In this document: piece after piece, positions 52,011 through 61,001 of the stretch
Layout of the letters: every line of letters starts with the position of its first letter
How positions within the stretch are numbered: the stretch's first letter is position 1
From: Granulosicoccus sp036478565
GTDB lineage: Bacteria; Pseudomonadota; Gammaproteobacteria; Granulosicoccales; Granulosicoccaceae
Assembly (NCBI GenBank): GCA_965224525.1
Contig: OZ245050.1
Coordinates: forward strand, 124,001 to 188,000
Direction of reading: 5' to 3'
Length of the DNA stretch: 64,000 nt
The notes under the pieces: model-generated
What the model was told of the DNA's origin: nothing
What the model saw: the letters and a program-made list of their open reading frames with translations, nothing else
Database searches by the model: none
Program-made: the position numbers and the translations under genes

Positions 52011-53197
52011 AAGTACTGAGTTTTTCAGATATCGCTGGTAGCGGCGACGCCAAAGACAAGCGAGTGTTCATTCGTGCCGATCTCAATGTGCCGCTAGGCA
52101 GTGCAGGTGAGATCACCGATGACACTCGAATTCGAGCATCAGTTGGCTGTATTAAAATGGCACTTGATGCTGGCGCGACTGTCATGGTGACATCACACCT
52201 CGGTCGCCCGACCGAGGGGAACTTTAAACCCGAAGATACGCTTGCACCGGTAGCGCAGCGTCTGAGCGAGTTGCTTGGCCGCGAAGTACCGCTTATTGCA
52301 GATTGGGTTGATGGAGTAGATGTTGATTCGGGACAGGTGGTCATGCTGGAAAATTGTCGACTGAACAAAGGCGAAAAAGCGAATGATGAGGCGTTGGCAC
52401 GTAAGCTGGCAGCGCTTTGCGACATTTTTGTTCATGACGCCTTTGGAACGTCACACAGGAAAGAGGCCAGCACCTATGGCATCGCACAATTTGCTCCAAT
52501 CGCCTGTGCCGGGCCGTTACTGGCAGCTGAGTTTGATGCTATAGGCAAGGCACTTGTGCAACCGAAGTCTCCGATGATTGCTATCGTTGCCGGCAGCAAG
52601 GTATCGACCAAGCTGACCATACTGCAAAGTCTGGCAAACAATGTGGACGGCTTGATCGTAGGTGGCGGAATAGCCAACACATTTATGCAGGCCGTTGGTT
52701 TGCCGGTCGGTAAAAGCCTTTCCGAACCCGGACTACTGGACGAGGCCAGAGCGGTCATTGAGCTGATGAAGTCTCGTGATGCCGCAGTACCGATTCCTGT
52801 GGACGTCGTGGTAGCCAAAGAATTCAGTGAGGATTCCCCAGCGACGATCAAGGCGGCAACCGATGTTGCAGACGATGACATGATCCTGGATGTTGGTCCG
52901 GAGACGGCAAAGATATTGTCCGAGCAACTTATGGGTGCAGGGACCATCGTATGGAACGGCCCGGTCGGTGTTTTTGAGTTCGAGGCTTTTTCACATGGCA
53001 CCGAGGCCATTGCCCGTGCAGTAGCGGCCAGTAGTGCGTTTAGCATTGCTGGCGGTGGCGATACGCTTGCAGCTATAGCCAAATACGGTATTACCGACGA
53101 TGTGGGTTATATATCTACCGGTGGTGGCGCATTTCTGGAGTTGCTGGAAGGCAAGACTCTGCCAGCATTCGAGATACTGGCAAGTCGCGCTGCATAA
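52007..53197 (+). CDS. pgk: Phosphoglycerate kinase
   Basis: Transfers phosphate from 1,3-bisphosphoglycerate to ADP, 396 residues from the GTG at 52007. Landmarks are VFIRADLNVPL, MVTSHLGRPTEG, LLENCRLNKGEK, AIVAGSKVSTKLTIL and VWNGPVGVFE, with the ATP loop GGGDTLAA at the C-terminal end. It is translationally coupled to gap. The frame is open upstream within gap, but the GTG start gives the family N-terminus. Confidence 0.97.
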   Translation: MKVLSFSDIAGSGDAKDKRVFIRADLNVPLGSAGEITDDTRIRASVGCIKMALDAGATVMVTSHLGRPTEGNFKPEDTLAPVAQRLSELLGREVPLIADWVDGVDVDSGQVVMLENCRLNKGEKANDEALARKLAALCDIFVHDAFGTSHRKEASTYGIAQFAPIACAGPLLAAEFDAIGKALVQPKSPMIAIVAGSKVSTKLTILQSLANNVDGLIVGGGIANTFMQAVGLPVGKSLSEPGLLDEARAVIELMKSRDAAVPIPVDVVVAKEFSEDSPATIKAATDVADDDMILDVGPETAKILSEQLMGAGTIVWNGPVGVFEFEAFSHGTEAIARAVAASSAFSIAGGGDTLAAIAKYGITDDVGYISTGGGAFLELLEGKTLPAFEILASRAA

Positions 53198-53293
53198 CTG
53201 CAGGTAGTTTCGTTTTTCCTGGGCCTCCGGGTACGACAGCACACGCTGGTGTTCGTGGTACTCCGGGGATCGCAATTTCAGAGCCTATCGAGC

Positions 53294-53662
53294 TCAGAGC
53301 TTATCGAGCATTTCGTTGAGTTCGATCCAAAAGTACTCACTACCGGGATATCCGGCCAGCCGCGCAATCTCCTTGCCGTCGCTGATCAGAATAAAGGTGG
53401 GGGTAACCGTGGCTGATTTTATTTCTGCGTACTTGGCAGGCCATGTCTCGTGAAGATCCAGCTGTTTCAGGGGGGCAAGGCGACCTTCGGCAGTTTTAGA
53501 GTAGCCAGGCGTTATATCGCGATTGAAACGTTCACAAAAGGGGCAATAGTCTTGCTCAATGACCAGCAGCTCGACATCGGTGGCCGCGAGTGTACTTGTC
53601 GTTAGCAACAGACAAAGACCAAGCCATTTGGCAAGCGATATTATCTGCTTGATAGGTTGCAT
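53294..53662 (-). CDS. SoxS-like periplasmic thioredoxin, copy 2
   Basis: Paralog of the 50143 gene, 122 residues from the ATG at 53662, with a signal peptide near residues 1-30. The same core, with active site CPFC instead of CPYC: VELLVIEQDYCPFCERFNRD, TPTFILISDGKEI and GYPGSEYFWIELNEML. The two copies differ mainly in the signal peptide and active-site dipeptide, suggesting duplication with specialisation for different redox partners. Confidence 0.85.
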   Translation of the reverse strand: MQPIKQIISLAKWLGLCLLLTTSTLAATDVELLVIEQDYCPFCERFNRDITPGYSKTAEGRLAPLKQLDLHETWPAKYAEIKSATVTPTFILISDGKEIARLAGYPGSEYFWIELNEMLDKL

Positions 53663-53943
53663 GATTGTTTGTTTTCCAGTCGAACCGCTACTCAGACCTG
53701 GACTATAACTCATGTGTCCTCGGCGACAAACATTGGCACCAATCAGGATAAGCGCAGTCAATATAGTGCAGTATTATGCACTGCGAGGGGCGAAATTCCC
53801 GCTTAGACAGACTTACAGCCGGCAACGCTGAGATTCAGTCAGTTTCGTGACGGGTGTCACGAAATTTGCATTGTTTACCAACAGACTGTCGCACGGTTGA
53901 GCGACGATCAGGAAATGTTCATTAACGGGGAGAGCTGCAGGCC

Positions 53944-54579
53944 ATGCGAGTGGGCATGAAGAGTCAGGTCTCATTTGATGACCTTGTGGCCTGTCCGGGC
54001 TGCGACTGGTTGCATTATCGTCAACGGCTGTCGACGGGCGAGTATGCACGCTGTGCTCGTTGTGGCGATATTATGGAGACGCGTAAGCCGCATACCGTAG
54101 ATCGTGCTTTGGCAGCGTCTGTCGCTGGGGTCGTGTTTCTGATGCTGAGCCTGTTCTTGCCGTTCCTTTCGTTGTCTCGCGCCGGGGTCGCGAGCCAGAT
54201 ATCTGTTCTCGATGCGATTGAAGCGCTCTGGCTCAGTCATTTTCGCTGGCTGGGCGTTGTAACGCTTGGTTTGATTGTATTGTTGCCAATGTTGCGATTG
54301 GTGTTGCTGGTTTGGGTGCTATTGCGGGTTCGTCTTGCGCTTCCGGTTGCTACGCACATGCGTACTGCGTTTCGTTGGGCGATCGATCTGGAGCCGTGGG
54401 CAATGGCAGATATTTTTATGATCGGAGTGGCAGTGTCTCTGGTAAAGATCAGTTCAGTTGCACAGCTTGAAGTAGGGCTGGCGTTCTGGTCGTTACTTGG
54501 GCTGATTGGAGCGTCGGTATTGATCAACCTGGTGTTATGCAAGGATACGGTGTGGAAACTTCTGACTGGGTTGGACTGA
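53944..54579 (+). CDS. pqiA: PqiA-type membrane protein, N-terminal half
   Basis: Paraquat-inducible protein A family, 211 residues. An N-terminal zinc-ribbon-like set (VACPGCDWL, CARCGDIME) is followed by four membrane helices. In E. coli PqiA the two such halves are fused; here they are two overlapping genes (overlap 43 bases). It probably feeds lipid to the PqiB tunnel. Confidence 0.88.
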   Translation: MRVGMKSQVSFDDLVACPGCDWLHYRQRLSTGEYARCARCGDIMETRKPHTVDRALAASVAGVVFLMLSLFLPFLSLSRAGVASQISVLDAIEALWLSHFRWLGVVTLGLIVLLPMLRLVLLVWVLLRVRLALPVATHMRTAFRWAIDLEPWAMADIFMIGVAVSLVKISSVAQLEVGLAFWSLLGLIGASVLINLVLCKDTVWKLLTGLD

Positions 54580-55220
54580 GTGCACGCGAAGTGGGTCTGG
54601 CTCGTTGCCCGGCTTGCGGTAGCTTGCATCGTTTGTCGATTGCCGGCAAGTGTCGGCGTTGCGGCCATTCCGTTTCATCGCGCAGAAAGCACAGCCTGCA
54701 ACGTACCTGGGCTTTTCTCATTGTCGGCCTGCTGTGCTACGTGCCTGCAAATCATTACCCAATCATGATTACTCACTCCTTAACTGGTAATACCAGTGAC
54801 ACGATCCTGAGTGGGATATTTGCGCTCCTTGATTCAGGGAGTTGGGGTGTTGCCATTGTTATATTTGTTGCCAGTATTTGTATCCCTGTGACTAAATTTA
54901 TTGTGATTGGTGGTTTGGCATTGAGTCTGCATTTGCATTGGGCTATGTCTGAACATGCGCGCCATCGACTACATACACTGACTGAACTCATTGGCCGATG
55001 GTCAATGGTTGATGTGTTTGTTGTGGCCGTTCTGGCGGCGCTTATCCAGCTGGGAGCAATACTTACTATCACTCCGGGCGTTGGCATCAACGCTTTTGCT
55101 GCCTCCGTCGTATTTACCATGCTAGCGGCAGGTTCACTGGATTCAAGGCTTATCTGGGATCAACTTGCCACCACCGAAACTGGCAGTTTAATTAAACCGG
55201 ATGAAGCTGATGCTGCGTAG
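54537..55220 (+). CDS. pqiA: PqiA-type membrane protein, C-terminal half
   Basis: Second PqiA domain, 227 residues: zinc-ribbon cysteines (LARCPACGS, GKCRRCGH) and four helices, with the conserved CYVPANHYPIM stretch. The start lies within the end of the first half. An in-frame ATG choice other than 54537 is not obvious; the first 18 residues may be shorter in reality. It overlaps pqiB by 20 bases. Confidence 0.86.
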   Translation: MQGYGVETSDWVGLSAREVGLARCPACGSLHRLSIAGKCRRCGHSVSSRRKHSLQRTWAFLIVGLLCYVPANHYPIMITHSLTGNTSDTILSGIFALLDSGSWGVAIVIFVASICIPVTKFIVIGGLALSLHLHWAMSEHARHRLHTLTELIGRWSMVDVFVVAVLAALIQLGAILTITPGVGINAFAASVVFTMLAAGSLDSRLIWDQLATTETGSLIKPDEADAA

Positions 55221-56874
55221 ATCACCCGCTATGCCTGTATTGGAGCGTGCTCGTGATTTGTCTGCCCGCTTTTCGCTAGCGTGGTTGCTGCCTTTGGCTG
55301 CGATATTGTTCGCTTGCTGGGTACTGTGGGATTCCTATGTGCAGCGCGGGCCACTGGTGCGGATCCGTTTTGACAATGCAGGTGGTGTGGTTGCTGGAGA
55401 AACCCGTATTCGTCGAAATGATGTTGATGTTGGTACCGTTGAGGCAGTGCGGCTCGCTGACGATTTGAATTCTGTCATTGTCGAGGCACGACTTGATCCT
55501 CAGGTGGCTCCTTATCTTGATGACAATACACGCTTCTGGATTGTCAATGCTCGCATCAATACAACCGAAATATCAGGCCTGGGTACGCTGTTGTCCGGCT
55601 CCTATATCGGCGTGGACTGGGATGACACGCAAGGTGACAAGCAGTCTGACTTCATCGGCCTTGATCAAGCGCCGTTGACTGCGCGTAATTCCCCAGGCTT
55701 ACGTCTTACACTGAACGCGGACGAGGCGGGGTACATATATGTAGGATCCCCCGTCTTTTTGCGCCAGGTTGAAGTTGGGCGTGTAGAGCGCCGTCGATTA
55801 TCGGATGATGCAAGCCAGGTGTTGTTTGATATCTTCATAGAATCGCCCTATCACAATTCGGTATATCCGGAAACACGTTTCTATGGCGTGTCTGGTATGG
55901 AAGCAAGTCTGGACTCTGATGGGGCAACCTTTCGAGTGGAGTCCGTTGCCGCATTTTTTACCGGTGGTATTGCATTTGAGAACTCACCAATGCCAGGCAG
56001 TGTGCCGGTGGCCGAGGATGGGTCTCGATTCAAGTTGTATGACAATCGAAGTGCTGCGCGAGACAGCCTGTTTGACGATACTGATGATGTAAGGTTTCGA
56101 TACGTTGCGGAGTTTTCAGGTTCAGTCAAGGGCTTGAAAACTGATGCGCCTGTTGAATACAACGGTCTGGTTGTTGGACGTGTGGTCAGTGTGTCTGCGG
56201 GGTTACCAAGTGAACCTGGGAAAAAAGGTAGTGCGCTGGTTGTTTTGCAGTTTCAACCCACACGACTTGGGTTACATGATGTGACCGGCGAGGAGCTGCT
56301 CGATACGTTGAGTCAATATGTAAAAAAAGGTCTGCGGGTACAACTGGCAACCGGGAATCTTTTGACTGGTACCCTTATCGTCAAGCTCGTTGACAGGCCG
56401 GAAGCTCCGGAGGCGCATGTGGATATCAAGTCCAATTCCTATCCGCGGCTACCTGTCACACAATCCAATGTAGAGGCTGTGACCAAAGATGTAGAAACGC
56501 TGGTGCGAAAACTTTCTGAACTGCCACTTGATAGTCTGGTCACTGCTGCGACCGAGCTGTTGCGCGACACACAGCAGTTGGTATCAAGCCCGGACATTGA
56601 GAAGTTGCCGGGGCAGTTGTCTGCATCTTTAACGTCAATAGCCAACGCGGCAGCGCGGGTGGAATCTGCTACGGCTGATCTTCCAACCATGATGTCTGCG
56701 TTAACCTCTGCATCAGAAAACGCGAATGATGTTTTACAAGGACTTTCGCCGGACTCTGAAATATATGTAGAACTTAGCGCAGCGGTGCGTGAACTCAGGC
56801 TGGCAGCCCGCTCTATAGCAGCATTTGCTGAATTACTGGAAGAGAATCCCAATGCAATTATTACCGGCCGCTAG
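55201..56874 (+). CDS. pqiB: PqiB, MCE-domain lipid-transport protein
   Basis: Inner-membrane-anchored MCE protein, 557 residues: one transmembrane helix (about residues 30-48), then three MlaD/MCE domains (starting near FDNAGGVVAGETRIR, LNADEAGYIYVGSP and FSGSVKGLKTDAPVEYNG) and a C-terminal helical tunnel segment. It matches PqiB in number of domains. It probably spans the periplasm to move phospholipid between membranes. It sits between PqiA halves and the PqiC lipoprotein, with overlaps on both sides. Confidence 0.93.
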   Translation: MKLMLRRSPAMPVLERARDLSARFSLAWLLPLAAILFACWVLWDSYVQRGPLVRIRFDNAGGVVAGETRIRRNDVDVGTVEAVRLADDLNSVIVEARLDPQVAPYLDDNTRFWIVNARINTTEISGLGTLLSGSYIGVDWDDTQGDKQSDFIGLDQAPLTARNSPGLRLTLNADEAGYIYVGSPVFLRQVEVGRVERRRLSDDASQVLFDIFIESPYHNSVYPETRFYGVSGMEASLDSDGATFRVESVAAFFTGGIAFENSPMPGSVPVAEDGSRFKLYDNRSAARDSLFDDTDDVRFRYVAEFSGSVKGLKTDAPVEYNGLVVGRVVSVSAGLPSEPGKKGSALVVLQFQPTRLGLHDVTGEELLDTLSQYVKKGLRVQLATGNLLTGTLIVKLVDRPEAPEAHVDIKSNSYPRLPVTQSNVEAVTKDVETLVRKLSELPLDSLVTAATELLRDTQQLVSSPDIEKLPGQLSASLTSIANAAARVESATADLPTMMSALTSASENANDVLQGLSPDSEIYVELSAAVRELRLAARSIAAFAELLEENPNAIITGR

Positions 56875-57466
56875 TCGCGGTATAACTGTGGCAGGGTTGG
56901 TTGCCTTTATTCTCGGTGTAAGTGCCTGTGGCAACGGGCCTGCACCGCGACTCTATTTGCTTGAGCCCTGGTATGAGTCTGCACCGCGTGTCATACAGAC
57001 AGAGCTTTCAGAACTCGGATTGTCCATCGTCAGTTTGCCGGGGTATGCAAAGAATGAACGCATAGCCACGCGAGACAAAACGGCATCAGTGTCTCTCGAC
57101 GATCGGCATCGTTGGGCTGAATCACCGGAGCAGGCGATCACCCGTGTGCTCGCGGAAGGATTGCGAATACACTCGGGTGCAACAGTTCTGACGGAACCGT
57201 GGCCGCGTGGATACAAACCGCAAGCACGCATTGAGGTTGTGTTCGACCGATTGTTGCGTGAGCCTAATGGTGGCAGTGATATGGCGGGCCAAATTCGACT
57301 GATAGCTGGTGACGGGCGTAGCGTCTTGTCGGTTACGCCATTTCAGGTAACTTATGACGGCAACTCACCGGAACCAGAGGCATTTTTTCGTTCAACGGCA
57401 GCTGCCATCAATGACATCGCGCGCATGGCCATAGCTGCTCTTCGTAATGGAGCAGATGCTTCTTGA
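56852..57466 (+). CDS. pqiC: PqiC-type outer-membrane lipoprotein
   Basis: ABC-transport-auxiliary lipoprotein (DUF330/PqiC), 204 residues from the ATG at 56852; overlaps pqiB by 23 bases. Lipobox VSACGNG with lipidated Cys near residue 26. The sequence begins RLYLLEP after the linker, the family mark. It is the last gene of the pqi operon and the likely outer-membrane base of the PqiB tunnel. Confidence 0.86.
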   Translation: MQLLPAASRGITVAGLVAFILGVSACGNGPAPRLYLLEPWYESAPRVIQTELSELGLSIVSLPGYAKNERIATRDKTASVSLDDRHRWAESPEQAITRVLAEGLRIHSGATVLTEPWPRGYKPQARIEVVFDRLLREPNGGSDMAGQIRLIAGDGRSVLSVTPFQVTYDGNSPEPEAFFRSTAAAINDIARMAIAALRNGADAS

Positions 57467-57714
57467 AGCGTGATAGTCAGCGGTGGATGTGACCGGTGTC
57501 ACAATTGGACAGTTGTGCGCTTTGATGGCAGCCTTGGTGAAATACTTCGCTGGAATTCAACAGTACAATGTCAGGCTATAGCGTGCGAGTTGTCGTACTA
57601 CGGTTGTACAAAATTCAAATTTCTCAGGATGAGCTGCTCCAATGCGGATTTTAATCAGAATGGCTTTGCACGGTGCTTGAGCGTCGTCATCGTCGTGCAG
57701 GGAGTGGTTCGAGC

Positions 57715-58749
57715 ATGAAACAGCGTATTAAACTGTTGCTTGGGCTTGCTGCCGTTCTGGTCGTTACGGCGTGCGGTCGAGGCATGGTCGGAGATGATGA
57801 TGCCGTGGTGGGCGGGCAGAGTGGTGATATCAGCAACCCGCTTACAACCACTGGATCCAGTGAATCAGCCCCAGCAGTGACAGTTGCTACAGCAGCTGGC
57901 TCTACAAGTGAGCCCGTGACTAGCGAATCAGGCGATCAAACGAGCGGTCCCGCAAGTGATCCGGCGGGGCTGTCGCCAACGCCAACGCCAACGCCAACGC
58001 CAACGCCAACGCCAACGCCGATCGTTGTTGCCACGGGTGGCGAGCTTGGCTTGCGTCTGATAACGCGATATGTCTCCGTTGAGGATTTCGACGCCTGGTT
58101 TTGCACTGGTTCGGGAAATCAGAGTTATCTCTACGGATTTTTCAACTCAAATGGATACAGGCAAGGATTGGAAGTTGTCGTCGATAGTAATATTTCGCGA
58201 GGATTTGATTGGTCTGCGCTCAGTGGTAACCATGCGACTCTGGAATTCACTGAAGCTGGCACGCAAGTCGATTTAACAAACATTCAGTTTAGTAACGAAA
58301 AAACATTCACAGCAGACAATAATCTGCGTGGAGCTCTCGCTTGCAAGCTGGAGGCAGTGCAGGAGGATAGCTCGGAAGGTACCGGGAATTCTGTAGCTCC
58401 AACTGGCAACGATGCCGCAGTATTGACAGCGCGGATTGCCACAAGCTGGACAAATGATTCTGCATTTGACATATGGGTTTGCAGTACAGAGGCTGGCGGC
58501 GTGGGTTATATATTTACACTTGCCGGTGAAATTGCTGGACAGCAGGTGGCTATAGAGTCCAGCACACAGTCCGGCGAGACCGTGACAATTGTCTCGACCT
58601 GGCGTGCTACCGGTGTCGGCGTACTGGAAATCACCCAGAAAAACGGGGTTGTCGTGACTATCGGCAATATCCTGTTTGACGGTGACCAGAGATTTAGTGG
58701 CTACAACAGCAAGTTTGGCCGTATGGCCTGTAAGCTCGAATCGTATTAA
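57715..58749 (+). CDS. Lipoprotein with duplicated unknown domain, copy A
   Basis: Lipoprotein of 344 residues from the ATG at 57715; lipobox VVTACGRG (Cys20). A disordered Ser/Thr/Gly linker of about 65 residues is followed by a Thr-Pro repeat tract (CCAACG units). Two similar domains of about 95 residues come next, each starting ITRY/IATSW, then a DAW/DIW motif ending in Cys, and ending ACKLE. It is a paralog of the next gene (58849). I recognise no known family. Confidence 0.8.
   Translation: MKQRIKLLLGLAAVLVVTACGRGMVGDDDAVVGGQSGDISNPLTTTGSSESAPAVTVATAAGSTSEPVTSESGDQTSGPASDPAGLSPTPTPTPTPTPTPTPIVVATGGELGLRLITRYVSVEDFDAWFCTGSGNQSYLYGFFNSNGYRQGLEVVVDSNISRGFDWSALSGNHATLEFTEAGTQVDLTNIQFSNEKTFTADNNLRGALACKLEAVQEDSSEGTGNSVAPTGNDAAVLTARIATSWTNDSAFDIWVCSTEAGGVGYIFTLAGEIAGQQVAIESSTQSGETVTIVSTWRATGVGVLEITQKNGVVVTIGNILFDGDQRFSGYNSKFGRMACKLESY
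57976..58017 (+). repeat. CCAACG hexanucleotide tandem repeat (seven perfect units)
   Basis: Seven perfect CCAACG units in the linker of the lipoprotein, encoding Thr-Pro dipeptides. The unit is six bases, so slippage changes linker length without shifting the frame. Confidence 0.9.
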
Positions 58750-58848
58750 ATGCTGGATAGTTGACAGCGTATACTCCATCGTCCAGCTCTGGACATTTAG
58801 CAATAATCCAGGGCAGCACAGTTCTGCAATGTACTCGAGAAATCAGAA

Positions 58849-59757
58849 ATGAAGCAGCGAATGAAGTTGATGATCAGCGTAGTTGCTGCGTTGGTGATAG
58901 TTGCGTGCGGGGGTGGTGGCAGTATCAGTGGTGGAGCAGATAACCCGGATGAAGCCGCTGATGGCAGCATGACTAACCCGACCGCAAACAGCCCGGCGGG
59001 TGATCCGGCTGCCGGTACGCTAAGTATTACTACGACGGAGGAGCTTGCTACTCGTCTGATAACGCGATTTGCATCTGCTGATGACTTTGATGCGTGGCTC
59101 TGTGATAACGCTGACAATCAAAGATTTCTTTATGGCTTTAACGACTTGGGTGGAGTCCGGGAAGGAGTAGAGACTGTTGTTAGTGAAGACGCTTCGCAGA
59201 GTTTCGAGTGGACGGTTGTCAGTACGACCGAGGTCCGACTGGACTACCCGGAAGTTGACTCTCAAGTGGATTTGACAAATATACAGTTCAGTACTGACAA
59301 GGCGTTCACTGCGAAGAGCAGCCAACGCGGTACTCTCGGCTGCACGCTGGAGACAGTGCTGGAGAATAATTCAGTCGGAACAGCAAATGCAGATGCGTCG
59401 GCTGATAGTGATGTCGTTGCATTGACTGAGAAAATAGCCACAAGCTGGACGAGTGATTCTGCGTTTGATATCTGGCTCTGTAGTACAGAATCGGGAGGTG
59501 TCGGATACGTGTTTACACTTGCAGGCGCTATCGGCGAACTTCAAGCGGCAATCGAATCCAGTACGCAAGCCGGGGATACTGTAACGCTGAGTTCTATCTG
59601 GCGGGCTACCGACGGAAGTACGCTCGAGCTTTCACATGAGGATGGCGCTGTAGTAACCATCGAAAGCATTCATTTTGATAACAGCAAAACCTTCGACGGT
59701 AACAATAGCAAGTTCGGCCGCATGGCGTGCAAACTCGATTCGTTTGCTGCTGAATGA
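58849..59757 (+). CDS. Lipoprotein with duplicated unknown domain, copy B
   Basis: Lipoprotein of 302 residues: signal MKQRMKLMISVVAALVIVAC with lipidated Cys20, a short Gly/Asp-rich linker of about 45 residues without the Thr-Pro tract, then the same two domains as copy A (DAWLCDNADNQRFLYGF... and DIWLCSTESGGVGYVFTL...). Each half ends with a Cys-Lys/Thr-Leu-Glu/Asp signature (LGCTLE, MACKLD). It follows copy A by 99 bases and is a clear tandem paralog; the unknown domain may bind a small ligand. Confidence 0.8.
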   Translation: MKQRMKLMISVVAALVIVACGGGGSISGGADNPDEAADGSMTNPTANSPAGDPAAGTLSITTTEELATRLITRFASADDFDAWLCDNADNQRFLYGFNDLGGVREGVETVVSEDASQSFEWTVVSTTEVRLDYPEVDSQVDLTNIQFSTDKAFTAKSSQRGTLGCTLETVLENNSVGTANADASADSDVVALTEKIATSWTSDSAFDIWLCSTESGGVGYVFTLAGAIGELQAAIESSTQAGDTVTLSSIWRATDGSTLELSHEDGAVVTIESIHFDNSKTFDGNNSKFGRMACKLDSFAAE

Positions 59758-59798
59758 AAGAGAGTACGTAAAGGATTGTTTGAAACCTTGTGTGATCA

Positions 59799-59825
59799 AT
59801 GACTTGAATGACTTGAATGACTTGA
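59799..59825 (+). repeat. Tandem ATGACTTGA repeat abutting the EamA start
   Basis: Three perfect 9-base copies, ATGACTTGA, run straight into the gene's ATGACGCG. All are in the same frame: each reads Met-Thr-stop, so three minimal ORFs precede the true start with no spacing. The nearest ribosome-like AGGA (59772-59775) is over 20 bases before the first copy and about 50 before the gene. Confidence 0.8.
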
Positions 59826-60743
59826 ATGACGCGTAGACGTGCAAGTCTGCTGCTGCTGATTGCTGGTGCAACCTGGGGTATGGGTTTTGTCGCTCAGGCA
59901 GAAGCCATGAGCAGCATCGGCCCGTATCTGTTTATTGCATTGAGATTTCTGGTTGCGACTCTGGTTGTATTGCCATTTGCGCTGCGCGAGTCTTATGCAA
60001 CAGCGCAGTTCAGCAATACCCGGTTGTCACCTGCTACCTGGTATCGATTCGTACTGATCGGTATCGTACTTTTTCTTGGTATGGCCACTCAGCAGACAGG
60101 ATTGTTGACGACTACCGTGACAAATTCAGGTTTTCTGACCGGGCTTTATGTGATCTTTACTCCCGTGTTGGTGGTGATCATGTTCCGCGAATCGCCGCAC
60201 AGGATAATCTGGTTAGCCGCCGCAGTTGCTTTGTACGGGATTTTCCTGTTGTCCGGGGGGAATATTTCTGATCTTGTCACCGGAGATTATCTGACGATTG
60301 CCAGTGCAGGATTCTGGGCGTTACAGGTTGTGCTGATCGCCCGGTTCGTTGGTGAATCAGGTCGGCCATTGGCTTTGTCTTTTGTACAGTTTGCTGTCAC
60401 GGCGTTGCTCGCCGGGGTACTGGCGATAGCGTTTGAGCCGCTTTCCTGGCAGGGCATTCAAACTGCATTGCCCAATATCCTGTATGCAGGTGTTTTTGCC
60501 AGCGGTTTTGCGTTCACTTTGCAGGTTATCGGTCAACGTTATACCAGTGCGCCCCAAGCTGCCGTCCTGCTGTCCTCAGAGGCACCGTTTGCTGCCCTGT
60601 TTGCGTTTATGCTGCTAGGGGAGCGCATCGGCTGGAGTGGTCTGGTTGGCTGCGGACTGATGTTACTGGCCATGCTGATGGTAGAGCTGGTGCCAGCATG
60701 GATGCGAAAATCGACCGCGATAACCGGATCGGATGTTAGCTGA
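59826..60743 (+). CDS. EamA/DMT-family transporter
   Basis: Drug/metabolite transporter superfamily protein, 305 residues with ten hydrophobic segments in two EamA halves (WGMGFVAQAEAMSSIGPYLFIALRF; FASGFAFTLQVIGQRYTSAPQAAVLLSSEAPFAALFAF). Substrate unknown; an exporter of amino acids or other metabolites is likely. The start codon at 59826 is the fourth ATG of a repeat array. Confidence 0.9.
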   Translation: MTRRRASLLLLIAGATWGMGFVAQAEAMSSIGPYLFIALRFLVATLVVLPFALRESYATAQFSNTRLSPATWYRFVLIGIVLFLGMATQQTGLLTTTVTNSGFLTGLYVIFTPVLVVIMFRESPHRIIWLAAAVALYGIFLLSGGNISDLVTGDYLTIASAGFWALQVVLIARFVGESGRPLALSFVQFAVTALLAGVLAIAFEPLSWQGIQTALPNILYAGVFASGFAFTLQVIGQRYTSAPQAAVLLSSEAPFAALFAFMLLGERIGWSGLVGCGLMLLAMLMVELVPAWMRKSTAITGSDVS

Positions 60744-61001
60744 CCTATTCGTCATCTGGCGAGGATACAGCGCAGAGGGGTGGCTCATCTGTTTGCCTCA
60801 TCATTACGGACGAGCTAATTTGTTCCGTCGAGTCAGTGTTCATGCGGGTTGTACTCGGGACAAAACATATTGAGTTTTTTTTCGGCCTGGCTCCGAAGTC
60901 TGAAAGCTCGACATCAGACGACATTTCACTGGTGTCATTTTCATGCGTAATTCAGAAAATACGCCTAATATCTATAGGTAACAGATTTCTGACGCTATTT
61001 G

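Noticed and set aside
57470..57718. 82-codon ORF after pqiC
   Set aside because: Cys-rich, no family pattern; it lies in the leader of the lipoprotein gene.
57976..58017. Possible CRISPR-like repeats
   Set aside because: Only a coding hexanucleotide tandem repeat with no spacers; no CRISPR array seen anywhere in the window.
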